Part shown: positions 26,301 to 36,463 of the stretch, one piece after another | Numbering within the stretch: the first letter of the stretch is position 1 | How the letters are laid out: the number at the start of each line of letters is the position of its first letter | Source of the DNA: an uncultured Kangiella sp. | GTDB lineage: Bacteria > Pseudomonadota > Gammaproteobacteria > Enterobacterales > Kangiellaceae | Direction: 5' to 3' | NCBI GenBank assembly: GCA_947498625.1 | Contig: CANMKR010000003.1 | Span: 372,001-436,000 of the forward strand | DNA: 64,000 nucleotides | Notes under the pieces: model-generated | What the model was told of the DNA's origin: nothing | The model's database searches: none | Seen by the model: the letters and a program-made list of their open reading frames with translations, nothing else | Translations under genes and position numbers: made by a program

Positions 26301-27587
26301 TTAATCCTTTGGAAAATAACAACAAAAACAACTGCCCTTGCCCGCGGCGCTGACTATCTTAAGCTCTGCTTTATGGTATTCCAGCACATGTTTCACAATA
26401 GCCAAACCAAGGCCTGTGCCACCTTGTGAGCGATTTCTACCGGCATCAACGCGATAGAATCTCTCCGTTAAACGAGGGATATGCTCAGGATCAATACCAG
26501 GACCATTATCTTCGACCTTAGCTATCAAGTGAGTTTCAGTTTCTTGCCAATAAATATTAATTTTGCCGTTAGCAGGCGTATAACGTACGGCATTGAATAC
26601 TAGATTAGAAAAAGCACTTCTCAGTTGTTTTTCTGAAGCTTTTAAAGTGGCATTGGTATGTGAGTGGAACAGAATTGATTGATTTTTATCGCCACTTAAA
26701 GCTCTAGCTTCGGCGCAAATCGAGTCGAGCAATAAGTTAATATCAATCTCTTTATGCCCATTGGCTTCAGCTTTTGAGTCTAGTTTAGATAGCAATAATA
26801 AATCATCGACTAAGTGTCCCATATTTAGTGCTTGCTGACGCATCATCGCCAACGGCTTGCTAACCGCGGCGAGATTAGGATTCATATCCGGATCAAGCAT
26901 TTCAAGATAGCCGGTAATCACGGTTAAAGGCGTTCTTAATTCATGCGAAACATTAGCTACGAAATCTTGACGTACCCGTTCCAAGTGATGCTTTTCGGTA
27001 ATATCACGAATAATCACTAAGCGTTGATCTTTATTATAAGGAGTAATACTAATGCTGAGCATTATCTCGCCATCAATTGGCGATGGAATGGTTAAAGGTT
27101 TACCATAATCTCTTACTGCTTCATATTCGATGAAATCAGGATGACGCAATAAGTTAAATAAACGTTGACCGATATCGGTACTTGGCTTTAGTCCAAGTAA
27201 TTTTGCTGATGCTTTATTAAACCAACGAATTTGGCCAAGATTAGAAATGATCATAGCGCCTTCTTTTAAAGCTCGAGTCGAATCTCGAAATTCAGAGACA
27301 ATGTTATTGAGCTTCTTAAGATCTTTCCGATGCTTACGCTGGCGACTGTAGAGCTGATTAAAAACTTCGCCCCAGACACCTGGCGCAGAAGGCGGATAAA
27401 TAGCCTTAGAAATAAAAACCCAATGAAATAAACGAGAAAGTTGAACCAGTTGCCAAAGCAGATAAAAAAATAAAACCACTGCAATAAGCAAAGCAGCTTT
27501 ATCGAATAAAGAACCTATTAAGCCAAGCACAAAAAGTATGAACAATAACGCCCATAACTCAGCTTGCCAAAAACGGTTCTTCCACAT
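26301..27587 (-). CDS. phoR: Phosphate-regulon sensor kinase PhoR
   Basis: 428 residues. Two N-terminal membrane helices (about 10-50), a short linker, a PAS domain (about 100-200), HisKA with the phospho-acceptor in VANVSHELRTPLTVITGYLE, and an ATPase domain with NLVFNAVRYTP, VEDNGPGID and GGTGLGLAIVKH. PhoR phosphorylates PhoB when PstSCAB/PhoU signals low phosphate. It starts 19 bp after phoB in the same operon. All kinase boxes are intact. Confidence 0.95.
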   Translation of the reverse strand: MWKNRFWQAELWALLFILFVLGLIGSLFDKAALLIAVVLFFYLLWQLVQLSRLFHWVFISKAIYPPSAPGVWGEVFNQLYSRQRKHRKDLKKLNNIVSEFRDSTRALKEGAMIISNLGQIRWFNKASAKLLGLKPSTDIGQRLFNLLRHPDFIEYEAVRDYGKPLTIPSPIDGEIMLSISITPYNKDQRLVIIRDITEKHHLERVRQDFVANVSHELRTPLTVITGYLEMLDPDMNPNLAAVSKPLAMMRQQALNMGHLVDDLLLLSKLDSKAEANGHKEIDINLLLDSICAEARALSGDKNQSILFHSHTNATLKASEKQLRSAFSNLVFNAVRYTPANGKINIYWQETETHLIAKVEDNGPGIDPEHIPRLTERFYRVDAGRNRSQGGTGLGLAIVKHVLEYHKAELKIVSAAGKGSCFCCYFPKD

Positions 27588-27606
27588 TTAAGTTAACCCC
27601 AAAAGA

Positions 27607-28299
27607 TTATTTAGAAGAAAAACGATAGCCAGAGCCGCGCACGGTTTGTACGTAATTCTCAACTTCATACGGCGCTAATGCTTTTCTTAAACGACGAATA
27701 TGTACATCAACCGTTCGCTCTTCTACCACCACTTGTTGTCCCCATACCGAGTCCAACAACTGGTTACGCGAATATACTCGACCAACATTATTCATAAAGA
27801 AGTTAAGGATTTTGTACTCGGTAGGTCCTAAATGAACCTCCTGCCCTCGAATAGTCACTCTATGACCAGCGATATCGATACTGATATCACCATGTTGTAA
27901 CTGCTCACTGACTTTGGTGGTAGCGCCTGTTCTTCTCAGAACTGCCTGCACTCGCGCTAATAGCTCGCGTGGTGAAAAAGGTTTAACCACATAATCATCA
28001 GCTCCAGCCTCTAACCCTTGCACCCGGTCATCTTCTTCACCTCGTGCAGTCAGCATAATCACAGGCAGATCTTGATTTTCCGGATCTTTCTTAAGCTTAC
28101 GGGTAAACTCGATACCTGATGCGCCAGGTAGCATCCAATCCACTAAAAACAAATCCGGTTGAAAGCCTTCTTTTAATAAACCAAAAACACGTTCTGCGGT
28201 AGCAGCCTGCTCAACTTCATAACCAGCCTGCTCCATGCAAAATGCTAACATTTCTCGAATGTCGCGCTCATCTTCCAAGATTAATATTTTTGCGCTCAT
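27607..28299 (-). CDS. phoB: Phosphate-regulon response regulator PhoB
   Basis: 230 residues. Receiver domain with acidic pocket EDERD, phospho-acceptor in LFLVDWMLPG and K in VVKPFSPREL; C-terminal OmpR-type winged helix with VGRVYSRNQLLDSVWG and ERTVDVHIRRLRKAL. It binds Pho boxes; several are visible in this window. SD AAAAGG is upstream. It lies between phoU and phoR, with 18 bp to phoU. Confidence 0.96.
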   Translation of the reverse strand: MSAKILILEDERDIREMLAFCMEQAGYEVEQAATAERVFGLLKEGFQPDLFLVDWMLPGASGIEFTRKLKKDPENQDLPVIMLTARGEEDDRVQGLEAGADDYVVKPFSPRELLARVQAVLRRTGATTKVSEQLQHGDISIDIAGHRVTIRGQEVHLGPTEYKILNFFMNNVGRVYSRNQLLDSVWGQQVVVEERTVDVHIRRLRKALAPYEVENYVQTVRGSGYRFSSK

Positions 28300-28317
28300 G
28301 CCTTTTCTCGACTATTT

Positions 28318-29052
28318 TTACTGTACTTCCCGGGCTTTACGACTCATTTCGTCCCAACTCATGTGACGCACGTCTTGGCCTTGCACCATATAAACCACAT
28401 ATTCACAAATGTTGTTCGCATGATCGCCGATTCTTTCTAGTGCACGCGCAGACCACATAAAGTCTAATACTTCTGAAATACGACGAGGCTCTTCCATCAT
28501 ATAAGTAATTAACTGACGGGAGATAGCATCATATTCGTCATCCGCTTGATTATCCAGCTTAGCTACTTCTATTGCAGTATCAACATCCATGCGGGCAAAG
28601 GCATCTAACGCATCATGCAACATTTTCTTAACATGATTCCCCAGATGGATCATAGCGCCATAATGCAACTTACCATCTAAAGGATTGGTTTTACCTGTTG
28701 CAATATCTTTTGCTAAACGGGCAATTTTCTCCGCTTCGTCACCAATTCTTTCCAAATCGGTAATGGTTTTTAATACAGTAATGATTAAGCGTAAATCACC
28801 TGCTGCTGGCTGACGCTTAGCTAAAATTTTAGTGCAATCATCATCAATTTTAACTTCAAGAGCATTAACCTTTTCATCATTATCAATAACTTCTTGCGCC
28901 AGTTGTGAGTCGTGCTTGGTAAAAGCATCTAAGGCTTTGCTCATTTGCTCTTCGACCAAACCACCCATAGCCAAAACGTCTTCTCTGATATTTTCTAAAT
29001 CAGCATTAAACTGTTGCGAGATATGCTGACCTAATACTTCATTATCCATCAT
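28318..29052 (-). CDS. phoU: Phosphate signalling protein PhoU
   Basis: 244 residues, all helical, with two PhoU repeats. Metal-binding motifs EVIDNDEKVNALEVKIDDDC and LERIGDEAEKIARL occur in the first repeat, and AKLDNQADDEYDAI and LERIGDHANNICEY in the second. PhoU couples PstB/PhoR so that the pathway is silent when phosphate is plentiful. It sits between pstB and phoB. The frame begins with two Met codons; either can start it. Confidence 0.95.
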   Translation of the reverse strand: MMDNEVLGQHISQQFNADLENIREDVLAMGGLVEEQMSKALDAFTKHDSQLAQEVIDNDEKVNALEVKIDDDCTKILAKRQPAAGDLRLIITVLKTITDLERIGDEAEKIARLAKDIATGKTNPLDGKLHYGAMIHLGNHVKKMLHDALDAFARMDVDTAIEVAKLDNQADDEYDAISRQLITYMMEEPRRISEVLDFMWSARALERIGDHANNICEYVVYMVQGQDVRHMSWDEMSRKAREVQ

Positions 29053-29092
29053 TGCTAGTTACCTCTTGTTCCGCATTTATTGTGCTTGCTGA

Positions 29093-29899
29093 TTAGCCGT
29101 AACGGCCAGTAATATAATCTTCAGTTTTCTTTTGCGACGGATTAGTGAAAATCTTATCCGTGTTATCAAACTCAACCAAATCTCCAATATACATAAACGC
29201 AGTATAATCAGAAACACGCGCCGCCTGTTGCATATTGTGAGTCACGATGACAATGGTGTAATCCTTTTTCAAGTCATGAATCAGCTCTTCAATTTTTAAA
29301 GTTGAAATGGGATCCAAAGCTGAAGCTGGCTCATCTAATAGTAAAACTTCTGGTTGTACTGCAATGGCACGAGCAATACATAATCTTTGTTGCTGACCGC
29401 CAGACATTCCCAGTGCATTGTCATGCAAACGATCTTTAACTTCATCCCAAAGCGCAGCGCCTTTTAATGCCCACTCAACCACTTCATCTAGAGTGCGTTT
29501 TTTATTGATGCCTTGAAGACGCAAACCGTAAGCCACATTTTCATAAATAGATTTTGGAAACGGATTTGGTTTTTGAAATACCATACCAACTTTACGACGC
29601 AGCTCAGCCACATCCATACCTGGTTGATAAATATTTTGTCCATTCATGCGAATTTCGCCATTAATACGCGCGATATCAACCAAGTCGTTCATTCGGTTAA
29701 AGCAGCGTAATAAGGTAGACTTACCACAACCTGAAGGCCCGATAAAGGCAGTCACTTTCTTTTCAGGGATCTGCAAGTCAATATCATACAAAGCTTGCTT
29801 GTCGCCATAAAATAAATTGAGTTTCTCAACTTCAACGGCAATTTTTTCATTTGCTAATGGATTGTTTTCAATAGCTGTTTTTTTAGTAACTTCAGTCAT
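29093..29899 (-). CDS. pstB: Phosphate ABC transporter ATPase PstB
   Basis: 268 residues. Walker [11 protein letters not shown]-loop region [16 protein letters not shown], signature [14 protein letters not shown] and Walker [14 protein letters not shown] are all present. It powers phosphate uptake through PstC/PstA. The N-terminus is slightly longer than the E. coli protein, by an acidic leader. Located between pstA and phoU, 24 bp after pstA. Confidence 0.96.
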   Translation of the reverse strand: MTEVTKKTAIENNPLANEKIAVEVEKLNLFYGDKQALYDIDLQIPEKKVTAFIGPSGCGKSTLLRCFNRMNDLVDIARINGEIRMNGQNIYQPGMDVAELRRKVGMVFQKPNPFPKSIYENVAYGLRLQGINKKRTLDEVVEWALKGAALWDEVKDRLHDNALGMSGGQQQRLCIARAIAVQPEVLLLDEPASALDPISTLKIEELIHDLKKDYTIVIVTHNMQQAARVSDYTAFMYIGDLVEFDNTDKIFTNPSQKKTEDYITGRYG

Positions 29900-29923
29900 A
29901 TCTCTTTCACCAATTAAAGTTGA

Positions 29924-31537
29924 TTATTGCTCAAGCGATTTATATTTTTCGCGTAAATTATTACGGATCTTAATCGCCGCAATATTCAATAAAATAATAA
30001 TTAAAACTAATAATAATGCCGTCGCATAGACTAAAGGTCTTGCTGCCTCAACATTCGGACTTTGGAAGCCTACATCATAAATATGGAAGCCTAGGTGCAT
30101 AAACTTACGTTCTAAATGTAAGAAAGGTGCATTGCCATCTAATGGTAAAGTTGGCGCTAGTTTTACCACCCCTACCAACATCAATGGTGCAACCTCACCT
30201 GCTGCGCGCGCCACCGCTAAAATCAAACCCGTCATCATTGCTGGGCTAGCCATTGGCAATACGGTTTTCCATAGTGTTTCAAATTTGGTCGCGCCTAACG
30301 CCAAACTACCTTCGCGGATAGCGCTCGGAATTCGAGATAAACCTTCTTCCGTGGAAACAATCACTACTGGCAAGGTTAATAGCGCTAAGGTTAAGGATGC
30401 CCAAATTAATCCAGGAGTACCAAACATCGGTGAAGGTTTAACTTCTGGGTAAAACAATTCATCAATTGAGCCACCTAAGAAATAAACAAAAAAGCCTAAA
30501 CCAAAAACACCGTAAACAATAGAGGGAACACCGGCTAAGTTATTTACCGCAATACGAATGGTTCGAGTTAATGGTCCTTGCTTAGCATATTCACGCATAT
30601 AAACCGCTGCAATTACCCCTAATGGCGTTACTACAATTGACATCAACAAAACCATTAATACAGTACCGAAAATTGCTGGGAATACCCCGCCTTCGGTATT
30701 GGCTTCACGCGGCTCGTCAAAAATAAATTCGCCAATTTTTGAAAAGTAATGTCCAATTTTAGAGAAGACGCCCATCGCATTTGGCTGGAAAGAACGCACC
30801 ATCATGGAAGCATTAACAGTTCTTGTTTGACCGCCTATCAACTCAAACTCTGCGGTATCTCGTTTAATATCCGCATACAACTTTTGTAAATTGTCTTGAT
30901 AACTTAAAAACTCTTGATTCAGGTCTGATTTTTGCTTTTCGATATCCGCTAAAGCGTCATTGGTTAGCTCATCATCCAACTCAAGTCTACGCTGCTCTAA
31001 ACGTAACTCTTCTAAAGCATAGTTAATGCTACCTATTTCACCAGCTTCAATTTCACGGATTTCATGATGTAAATCATTGGCTCGCTCAATAATCGCAGCT
31101 AAATTTTCTGCCGAAGCTTCTACCGACTTACCATCCATAGAAATAGATTTGATGTAGCCGTATAAATTTCCCCACTCGCGACGTTCAAGCACAACAACAT
31201 TTTCATCAACGCTTGTTTCTTCAATATTTTTTAAATCTAACCAACGAAAATCGATACCGTATTGATCACGATTACCGGTTTTAATTAAATATTGTTCACG
31301 TTCAAGTCCGTCTTGAATATCTTCTTCAAAGTTATGAATTTCACCCATAACCAATTCAATCGAACTGCCTTCTTTTACTTTAAAAGTATTCACTTCTGCA
31401 GGCCAGAAATGACTTAAACCACGTACGGCGATCAATAACAAAAGACCGACTACCATAATGATAGAAATACTGATTGCTCCAGCATTTAACCAAACCCAGT
31501 GTTGGCCGCCTTTAAAGAATTTTTTATCAGAACTCAT
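29924..31537 (-). CDS. pstA: Phosphate permease PstA with a large periplasmic insertion
   Basis: 537 residues, much longer than the about 296 of E. coli PstA. TM1 lies at about 17-40. A periplasmic region of about 200 residues follows, including a charged coiled coil around 170-215 (EELRLEQRRLELDDE...). The permease core from about 285 carries the EAA-like loop EGSLALGATKFETLWKTVLPMASP. Long forms with an N-terminal DUF3333-like region are known in marine gammaproteobacteria. It starts 13 bp after pstC. Confidence 0.93.
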   Translation of the reverse strand: MSSDKKFFKGGQHWVWLNAGAISISIIMVVGLLLLIAVRGLSHFWPAEVNTFKVKEGSSIELVMGEIHNFEEDIQDGLEREQYLIKTGNRDQYGIDFRWLDLKNIEETSVDENVVVLERREWGNLYGYIKSISMDGKSVEASAENLAAIIERANDLHHEIREIEAGEIGSINYALEELRLEQRRLELDDELTNDALADIEKQKSDLNQEFLSYQDNLQKLYADIKRDTAEFELIGGQTRTVNASMMVRSFQPNAMGVFSKIGHYFSKIGEFIFDEPREANTEGGVFPAIFGTVLMVLLMSIVVTPLGVIAAVYMREYAKQGPLTRTIRIAVNNLAGVPSIVYGVFGLGFFVYFLGGSIDELFYPEVKPSPMFGTPGLIWASLTLALLTLPVVIVSTEEGLSRIPSAIREGSLALGATKFETLWKTVLPMASPAMMTGLILAVARAAGEVAPLMLVGVVKLAPTLPLDGNAPFLHLERKFMHLGFHIYDVGFQSPNVEAARPLVYATALLLVLIIILLNIAAIKIRNNLREKYKSLEQ

Positions 31538-31550
31538 TACTCAAGACTCC

Positions 31551-33794
31551 TTAAAGCGAACCGTATTTGGTGCGTAAACGTTGGCGAACAATTTCTGCAA
31601 TAGTGTTAAAAGCAAAAGTAAATAAGAAGAGTACAAATGCCGCCAAGAACAGTACACGATAGTGTGAAGAACCTACTTCAGACTCAGGCATTTCAACCGC
31701 GATATTGGCTGACAAAGTACGCATACCTTCAAAGATATTCATATCCATAATTGGCGTATTACCGGTCGCCATTAAGACGATCATGGTTTCACCAACCGCA
31801 CGACCCAAACCAATCATTAGGGCTGAGAAAATACCAGGGCTAGCCGTTGGTAACACTACTCTAACCATGGTTTGCCAAGGACTTGCGCCTAACGCCAAAG
31901 AACCATTGGTTAGATGCTTAGGAACACTAAATACGGCGTCTTCAGTGATTGAGAAGATGGTCGGTATTACCGCAAATCCCATTGCAATACCAACAACGAG
32001 TGAATTCCGTTGATCATAATTAATACCAACAGAATTCAACCAAGCAGGCATATTGCCATCGAACATCGCGGCTTCAATTGGCTCGCCTAACCAAAATGCA
32101 AACAAGGTTCCTAAGATAATCACAGGGATTAACAAGGCCGCTTGCCAGCCGTCAGGAATGCGGCTTTTGTATTTAACTGGCAAGTTATGCCAAGTGTAAC
32201 CAAAAATTACTGTCAGCAGCGGTAGCATGAGAATAATTAAAATAATTCCCATCAGGTTCTCTTCCACCATGGGTGCTAACCATAAACCCGCTAAGAAACC
32301 TAGAATAACCGTAGGCAAGGCTTCCATGATTTCAACAGTTGGCTTTACCATGCCGCGCATTTTTGGCGACATAAAATAAGCGGTAAAAATAGCTCCAAAA
32401 ATAGCCAATGGCACCGCAAACAACATGGCGTAAAAAGCGGCTTTAAAAGTACCAAAACTTAAAGGTACTAATGAAAACTTTGATTCAAAATCATTGGTCG
32501 AAGCGGAAGACTGCCAAGTGACTGACGGCTCTTCATAGCTTTCGTACCAAACTTCATTCCATAGGGCTGACCAAGAAATTTCTGGGTGCTCATTTTCCAC
32601 ATCAAACAAATCGGTGGTGCCGTCTTTTGCTAAAACCACCAACTTATTACTGCGCGAATTAATGGCCATTGCCGATAGTGGCTTAGCAAAATTAACCGTT
32701 TCTAAATGTCTTTCGGAAGTAGTATAGAAAACCCCTACTTTGCCTTCATCATCAGCGGCTAGAAAACCTTTACGACGAGCTTCTGGAATAATCTCAGTTA
32801 TTGGCTTTTCAGATAATTGGAAATCACGAATCTTAGTCAGAATAAAATCATTCTTTTGCTCGCGCACGGGAAACCATTGAGTGATAGTACCTTTACTATC
32901 GCCAATTAATAATGACGTTTGACCGAGTAAGAAAACTGCTTGCGAAACCCTAGTATTATCATTAGCTAATGATTTTCTTTCCGATAGTTGCCAATCACTT
33001 GAGCGCCATTTATAAACTTCTGACAAACCATTTTCAGCAATAAGGTATAACCAGCCTGGTCCTTCAGTCGCTAATATATATTTAGGATTAAAATTGAGTT
33101 GAAGACTCGAGTCTGTATCTTCTTCTAGGGTAAAGCCGTCATCAAATAATGATTCTTCAACTGTGTATAGTTTTGTGACCAACTGATTATCTACGGTTAA
33201 AGCAGTTACTAATAAACCATCTTCCCAACGTTTACCGTTAATCGCTTTAATTTCAGAGTCAGCCAATTCAAACGCGTCTTCACCAAACGGGTATTCAACA
33301 CTTGGGGTAATTTTGCGCTTATCATTTGGGTAGGTGATTTGATACTTCTGAGAAACCAATTTAAAGGTCCCATCTTCAAAAGCCACAATCAATAAGCCTT
33401 TTAAGTCCATCAAACCATAAGCAGTCATGGCGCTATCTGAGTCTAAGTTTTGCTCTAAAACCACTTGATCCGACTCAATATCCAGAAATTGCATATCGCC
33501 ATTAGCATTCAAACTAAAGGCAATTTCGCCATATTCTTCTACCCCTAAATATTCAACCTGCTGTTGCTGCCACTGAAACTCTTTATTTAGCTCAAGATCG
33601 GCAGGTTTAAAAATAGGTAAAACTACCCAAAGTAAGTAGAAACAAATCAAAACCACAGCAGCAATAACTGACAAACCACCTGCAGCGATGCCATACCTAG
33701 CTAGTAAGTCTTTGATTTTGCGACGTTTATGTTTGCCACTGTGAGTCTGCTGATCAAGTAGCTTTCGCGTCTTGTCTTTTATCGATAGTTCCAT
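31551..33794 (-). CDS. pstC: Phosphate permease PstC with a propeller-like periplasmic domain
   Basis: 747 residues against about 320 in E. coli. TM1 is at about 37-60, followed by roughly 370 periplasmic residues with repeated strand motifs (for example NGDMQFLDIESDQ, DGTFKLVSQ, KGTITQWFPV) that look like beta-propeller blades. Six membrane helices and the permease loop NGSLALGASPWQTMVRVVLPTASPG follow after about 440. It is the first gene of pstCAB-phoU-phoBR and is preceded by a Pho box and a TATAAT -10. The role of the extra domain is unknown. Confidence 0.93.
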   Translation of the reverse strand: MELSIKDKTRKLLDQQTHSGKHKRRKIKDLLARYGIAAGGLSVIAAVVLICFYLLWVVLPIFKPADLELNKEFQWQQQQVEYLGVEEYGEIAFSLNANGDMQFLDIESDQVVLEQNLDSDSAMTAYGLMDLKGLLIVAFEDGTFKLVSQKYQITYPNDKRKITPSVEYPFGEDAFELADSEIKAINGKRWEDGLLVTALTVDNQLVTKLYTVEESLFDDGFTLEEDTDSSLQLNFNPKYILATEGPGWLYLIAENGLSEVYKWRSSDWQLSERKSLANDNTRVSQAVFLLGQTSLLIGDSKGTITQWFPVREQKNDFILTKIRDFQLSEKPITEIIPEARRKGFLAADDEGKVGVFYTTSERHLETVNFAKPLSAMAINSRSNKLVVLAKDGTTDLFDVENEHPEISWSALWNEVWYESYEEPSVTWQSSASTNDFESKFSLVPLSFGTFKAAFYAMLFAVPLAIFGAIFTAYFMSPKMRGMVKPTVEIMEALPTVILGFLAGLWLAPMVEENLMGIILIILMLPLLTVIFGYTWHNLPVKYKSRIPDGWQAALLIPVIILGTLFAFWLGEPIEAAMFDGNMPAWLNSVGINYDQRNSLVVGIAMGFAVIPTIFSITEDAVFSVPKHLTNGSLALGASPWQTMVRVVLPTASPGIFSALMIGLGRAVGETMIVLMATGNTPIMDMNIFEGMRTLSANIAVEMPESEVGSSHYRVLFLAAFVLFLFTFAFNTIAEIVRQRLRTKYGSL

Positions 33795-33824
33795 AGCGCC
33801 AAGGAATTAAATAGATTGGGGGCG

Positions 33825-33858
33825 ATTATAACGATCAAATATGACAGTTATATGAAAC
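33825..33858 (-). promoter_or_regulatory. Pho-box promoter of the pstCAB-phoUBR operon
   Basis: On the minus strand, GTTTCAT-ATAA-CTGTCAT forms an 18-bp Pho box (33841-33858). A perfect -10 TATAAT (33825-33830) follows exactly 10 bp later, the canonical spacing for PhoB activation. A lone CTGTCAT lies further upstream at 33893-33899. Confidence 0.88.
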
Positions 33859-33970
33859 TCAACCAGCTAAATTTGGCTTATTATGACAGTTGGCTGCCTA
33901 TTTTTCAGCCAATACAAGATTCAGCAAGTTGAACTCATCCGGTAACAAGTTTCATACTTCTTTAGCTTTA

Positions 33971-34003
33971 TTGTCATTGAATTGTCACATTTTAGCTATA
34001 CAA
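33971..34003 (+). promoter_or_regulatory. Pho-box promoter of the OprP-like porin
   Basis: TTGTCAT-TGAA-TTGTCAC (33971-33988) is an 18-bp Pho box. A -10 TATACA begins 9 bp later at 33998. The porin SD and start follow about 45 bp downstream. Confidence 0.87.
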
Positions 34004-34049
34004 TGCGCAGCGTCTATTAAATAAAACCCCTCTTTCTTAGGAGATGACA

Positions 34050-35177
34050 ATGAAATTGAAATTATTAGCCGTAGCTGTTGCAGCTGCAATTACAACACCT
34101 GCAGCATTTGCTGAATCTAGTTCTTCAGTTAAAGCTGGTAAAGGCATCACAGTTGAAACTGGTGATACTTCATTAAACATCGGTGGTCGATTACAGTTTG
34201 ACCTTGACTACTTTGATGGCGACGCTTTCGCAAGTGGCGATACATCAGGATCTGACTCAGAGATTCGTCGCGCGCGTTTATTCGCAAAAGGAAAAGTTGG
34301 CAAAAACTGGGAAGCAAAATTACGTGCAGACTTTAAAGAAGACGGCACAACAAAATTTGACGAAGCATACTTAAAGTATAAAGGCTGGGACTTCGCAGAC
34401 TTAACTATCGGTACTCACAAAGCAAACTTTGGTTTAGAGCAAGTGACTTCATCTAAAGATATCACTGCTATCGAGCGTACTATGGCAACTAATGCTTTCA
34501 CCATCGGTAACAAAAAAGGTATTGCTTTAGGTAAAGGCACTAACGATTACACTTGGGGTTTAGGCGTTTATGATTTAGGTGATGAAGGTGATCATATTGC
34601 TACAGCGGTAACTGGTCGTTTTACTTTCTCACCTGTAAACACTAAAGAAGAAATTTTCCACTTAGGTGCTGGCTTTACAAAGCAGCGTTTAGCAAATGAT
34701 GAATTTAAAAATGCTGATCAGCGTTTAGAAATCCACTTAGCTGATGAAAAAGTTGGCTCAGGCACAATCGTTGGCCAAAGCTTTAGCGGTTATAACTTAG
34801 AAGTAGCCTATGCTGCAGGTCCTTTCCATGCACAAGGTGAATACTACGATGGCGAAGTTGATGGCGTTACTGACACTGATTTAACTGGTTACTATGCTCA
34901 GGTCGGCTACATCATCACAGGTGAATCTCGTCCATACAGCAAAGGTAAATTCAAGCGTGTTAAACCAAAAGGTAAAGATGGTGCTTGGGAAGTATTCGGT
35001 CGCTGGAGTTCTTATGAGCCAGGTACAGATGAAGCTGAAGCTTTAACTTTAGGTTTAAACTACTATGCTAACAATGCTATCCGCGTTGGTTTGAACTACG
35101 TAATGGGTGATTTAACTGAAGGCGGCGTCAACAAAGACGGTAATGCTTTCGCAGTACGCGTTCAATACGTATTCTAA
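34050..35177 (+). CDS. OprP/OprO-like phosphate-selective porin
   Basis: 375 residues with a signal peptide ending TPAAFA. The mature protein begins with VKAGKGITVETGDTSLNIGGRLQFDLDYFDG and SEIRRARLFAKGKVG, the OprP/OprO opening, and ends in AVRVQYVF, the C-terminal Phe barrel signal. OprP-type trimers admit phosphate through basic residues. A Pho box upstream strengthens this reading. An ATG 6 bp upstream abuts the AGGAG, so the second ATG (6 bp from AGGAG) is used. Confidence 0.9.
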   Translation: MKLKLLAVAVAAAITTPAAFAESSSSVKAGKGITVETGDTSLNIGGRLQFDLDYFDGDAFASGDTSGSDSEIRRARLFAKGKVGKNWEAKLRADFKEDGTTKFDEAYLKYKGWDFADLTIGTHKANFGLEQVTSSKDITAIERTMATNAFTIGNKKGIALGKGTNDYTWGLGVYDLGDEGDHIATAVTGRFTFSPVNTKEEIFHLGAGFTKQRLANDEFKNADQRLEIHLADEKVGSGTIVGQSFSGYNLEVAYAAGPFHAQGEYYDGEVDGVTDTDLTGYYAQVGYIITGESRPYSKGKFKRVKPKGKDGAWEVFGRWSSYEPGTDEAEALTLGLNYYANNAIRVGLNYVMGDLTEGGVNKDGNAFAVRVQYVF

Positions 35178-35192
35178 TAAGTTATCACTTAT

Positions 35193-35219
35193 AAAAAAGC
35201 GCCTTTATGGCGCTTTTTT
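35193..35219 (+). terminator. Porin terminator
   Basis: 11-bp stem AAAAAAGCGCC / GGCGCTTTTTT, TTTAT loop, followed by more T. Confidence 0.9.
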
Positions 35220-35342
35220 TGTGTCTTTAATGCTCCACTATAAGTACATAGTAAGGTGAAAATTTACTAGCCGTTTTCTCACTGTTGCAACTTAACCTGA
35301 AACATTTAAGATGTAGTAATTACTAATAGCCTATATAAAACT

Positions 35343-36422
35343 ATGTGGGACAAGTTTTTAAATTCAATTACTAATAATTGGCAAGGAATTGCATGGCCGG
35401 CTCTAACCTTAATTCTTGGCTATTTCATCTATCAGCTTTTGCAAAGATATTTCTTACACAAAGAAAAAGCATCTAATAATGCGGTTCTACAAAGACAGAT
35501 CACCAGCTTCATTTTTATCCTTTTCTTGGTGATCACCTTCGTATTAGTTTTACCGATTAAAGACAGTATGCAAAGCCAAATTATCGGACTTATCGGTATA
35601 TTGCTTTCGGCTTCAATTGCTTTAAGTTCGACTACTTTTCTTGGTAATTTGATGGCTGGTATTTGGCTTCGCTCGGTCAAAAACTTTCGAGTAGGAGATT
35701 TTGTAGAAATAAAAGATAATTTTGGTAGGGTTTCTGCCCGGGGATTACTGCATATAGAAATACAAAATCGTGAGCGGGATTTAATTACCTTGCCGAATAT
35801 GTTTTTAGTAGCCAACCCAGTTACGGTTATGCATAACGATGGCACCATCATTAGTATTGAAGTATCACTGGGCTATGACGTGGACCACTCTGTAATAGAA
35901 CCAATTTTATGCGAAGCTGCAGCTAAAGCCGGATTAGAAAATCCCTATGTCTATATAGAATCTTTAGGTGACTTTTCTATTGTTTATAAAATTCATGGCT
36001 TAGCAAAAGAGCTAAACACCATGCTTTCAGCCCGTTCAAGACTAAACTCCTGCGTTTTAGATGCATTGCATGAAGCCAATGTTGAAATTGTGTCTCCTTC
36101 TTTTATGAATCAGCGCCAAGTTTCAGAACAAGTATTTATTCCAACAGAACGAATTAGTAAGCGATACTCAAAAACAAAACCCGAGGATGTCATATTCGAT
36201 AAAGCTCAAAAAGCTGAGAAGCTTGATGACTTGCGTAAGACCCATCGCGACTTGTTAGCTGAAATTGAAGAGATGAAATTAGCTATCAAGGAAGAAACGA
36301 ATACTGAAACAAAGCAATCTTTAAAAGTGAGACTAGAGAAACTCGTAGAGCGTGAAGATAAAACTCATCAGTACTTATTAAGTAAAGAACAAGAAATTAA
36401 CTTAGAAGGAAAGGATAAGTAA
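35343..36422 (+). CDS. MscS-family mechanosensitive channel with C-terminal coiled coil
   Basis: 359 residues. Three membrane helices in the first 120 residues, the last with the pore-like ALSSTTFLGNLMAGIWLR, then the MscS beta domain starting FRVGDFVEIKDNFGRV. The C-terminal about 70 residues (KAQKAEKLDDLRKTHRDL..) form a charged coiled coil that standard MscS lacks. No convincing SD precedes the ATG; a -10-like TATATAAA lies just upstream, so the message may have almost no leader. It probably protects against osmotic down-shift. Confidence 0.87.
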   Translation: MWDKFLNSITNNWQGIAWPALTLILGYFIYQLLQRYFLHKEKASNNAVLQRQITSFIFILFLVITFVLVLPIKDSMQSQIIGLIGILLSASIALSSTTFLGNLMAGIWLRSVKNFRVGDFVEIKDNFGRVSARGLLHIEIQNRERDLITLPNMFLVANPVTVMHNDGTIISIEVSLGYDVDHSVIEPILCEAAAKAGLENPYVYIESLGDFSIVYKIHGLAKELNTMLSARSRLNSCVLDALHEANVEIVSPSFMNQRQVSEQVFIPTERISKRYSKTKPEDVIFDKAQKAEKLDDLRKTHRDLLAEIEEMKLAIKEETNTETKQSLKVRLEKLVEREDKTHQYLLSKEQEINLEGKDK

Positions 36423-36463
36423 TCTCCACCTTTAGGTAATAAAAACAGGTAAAAAAAGACAAT

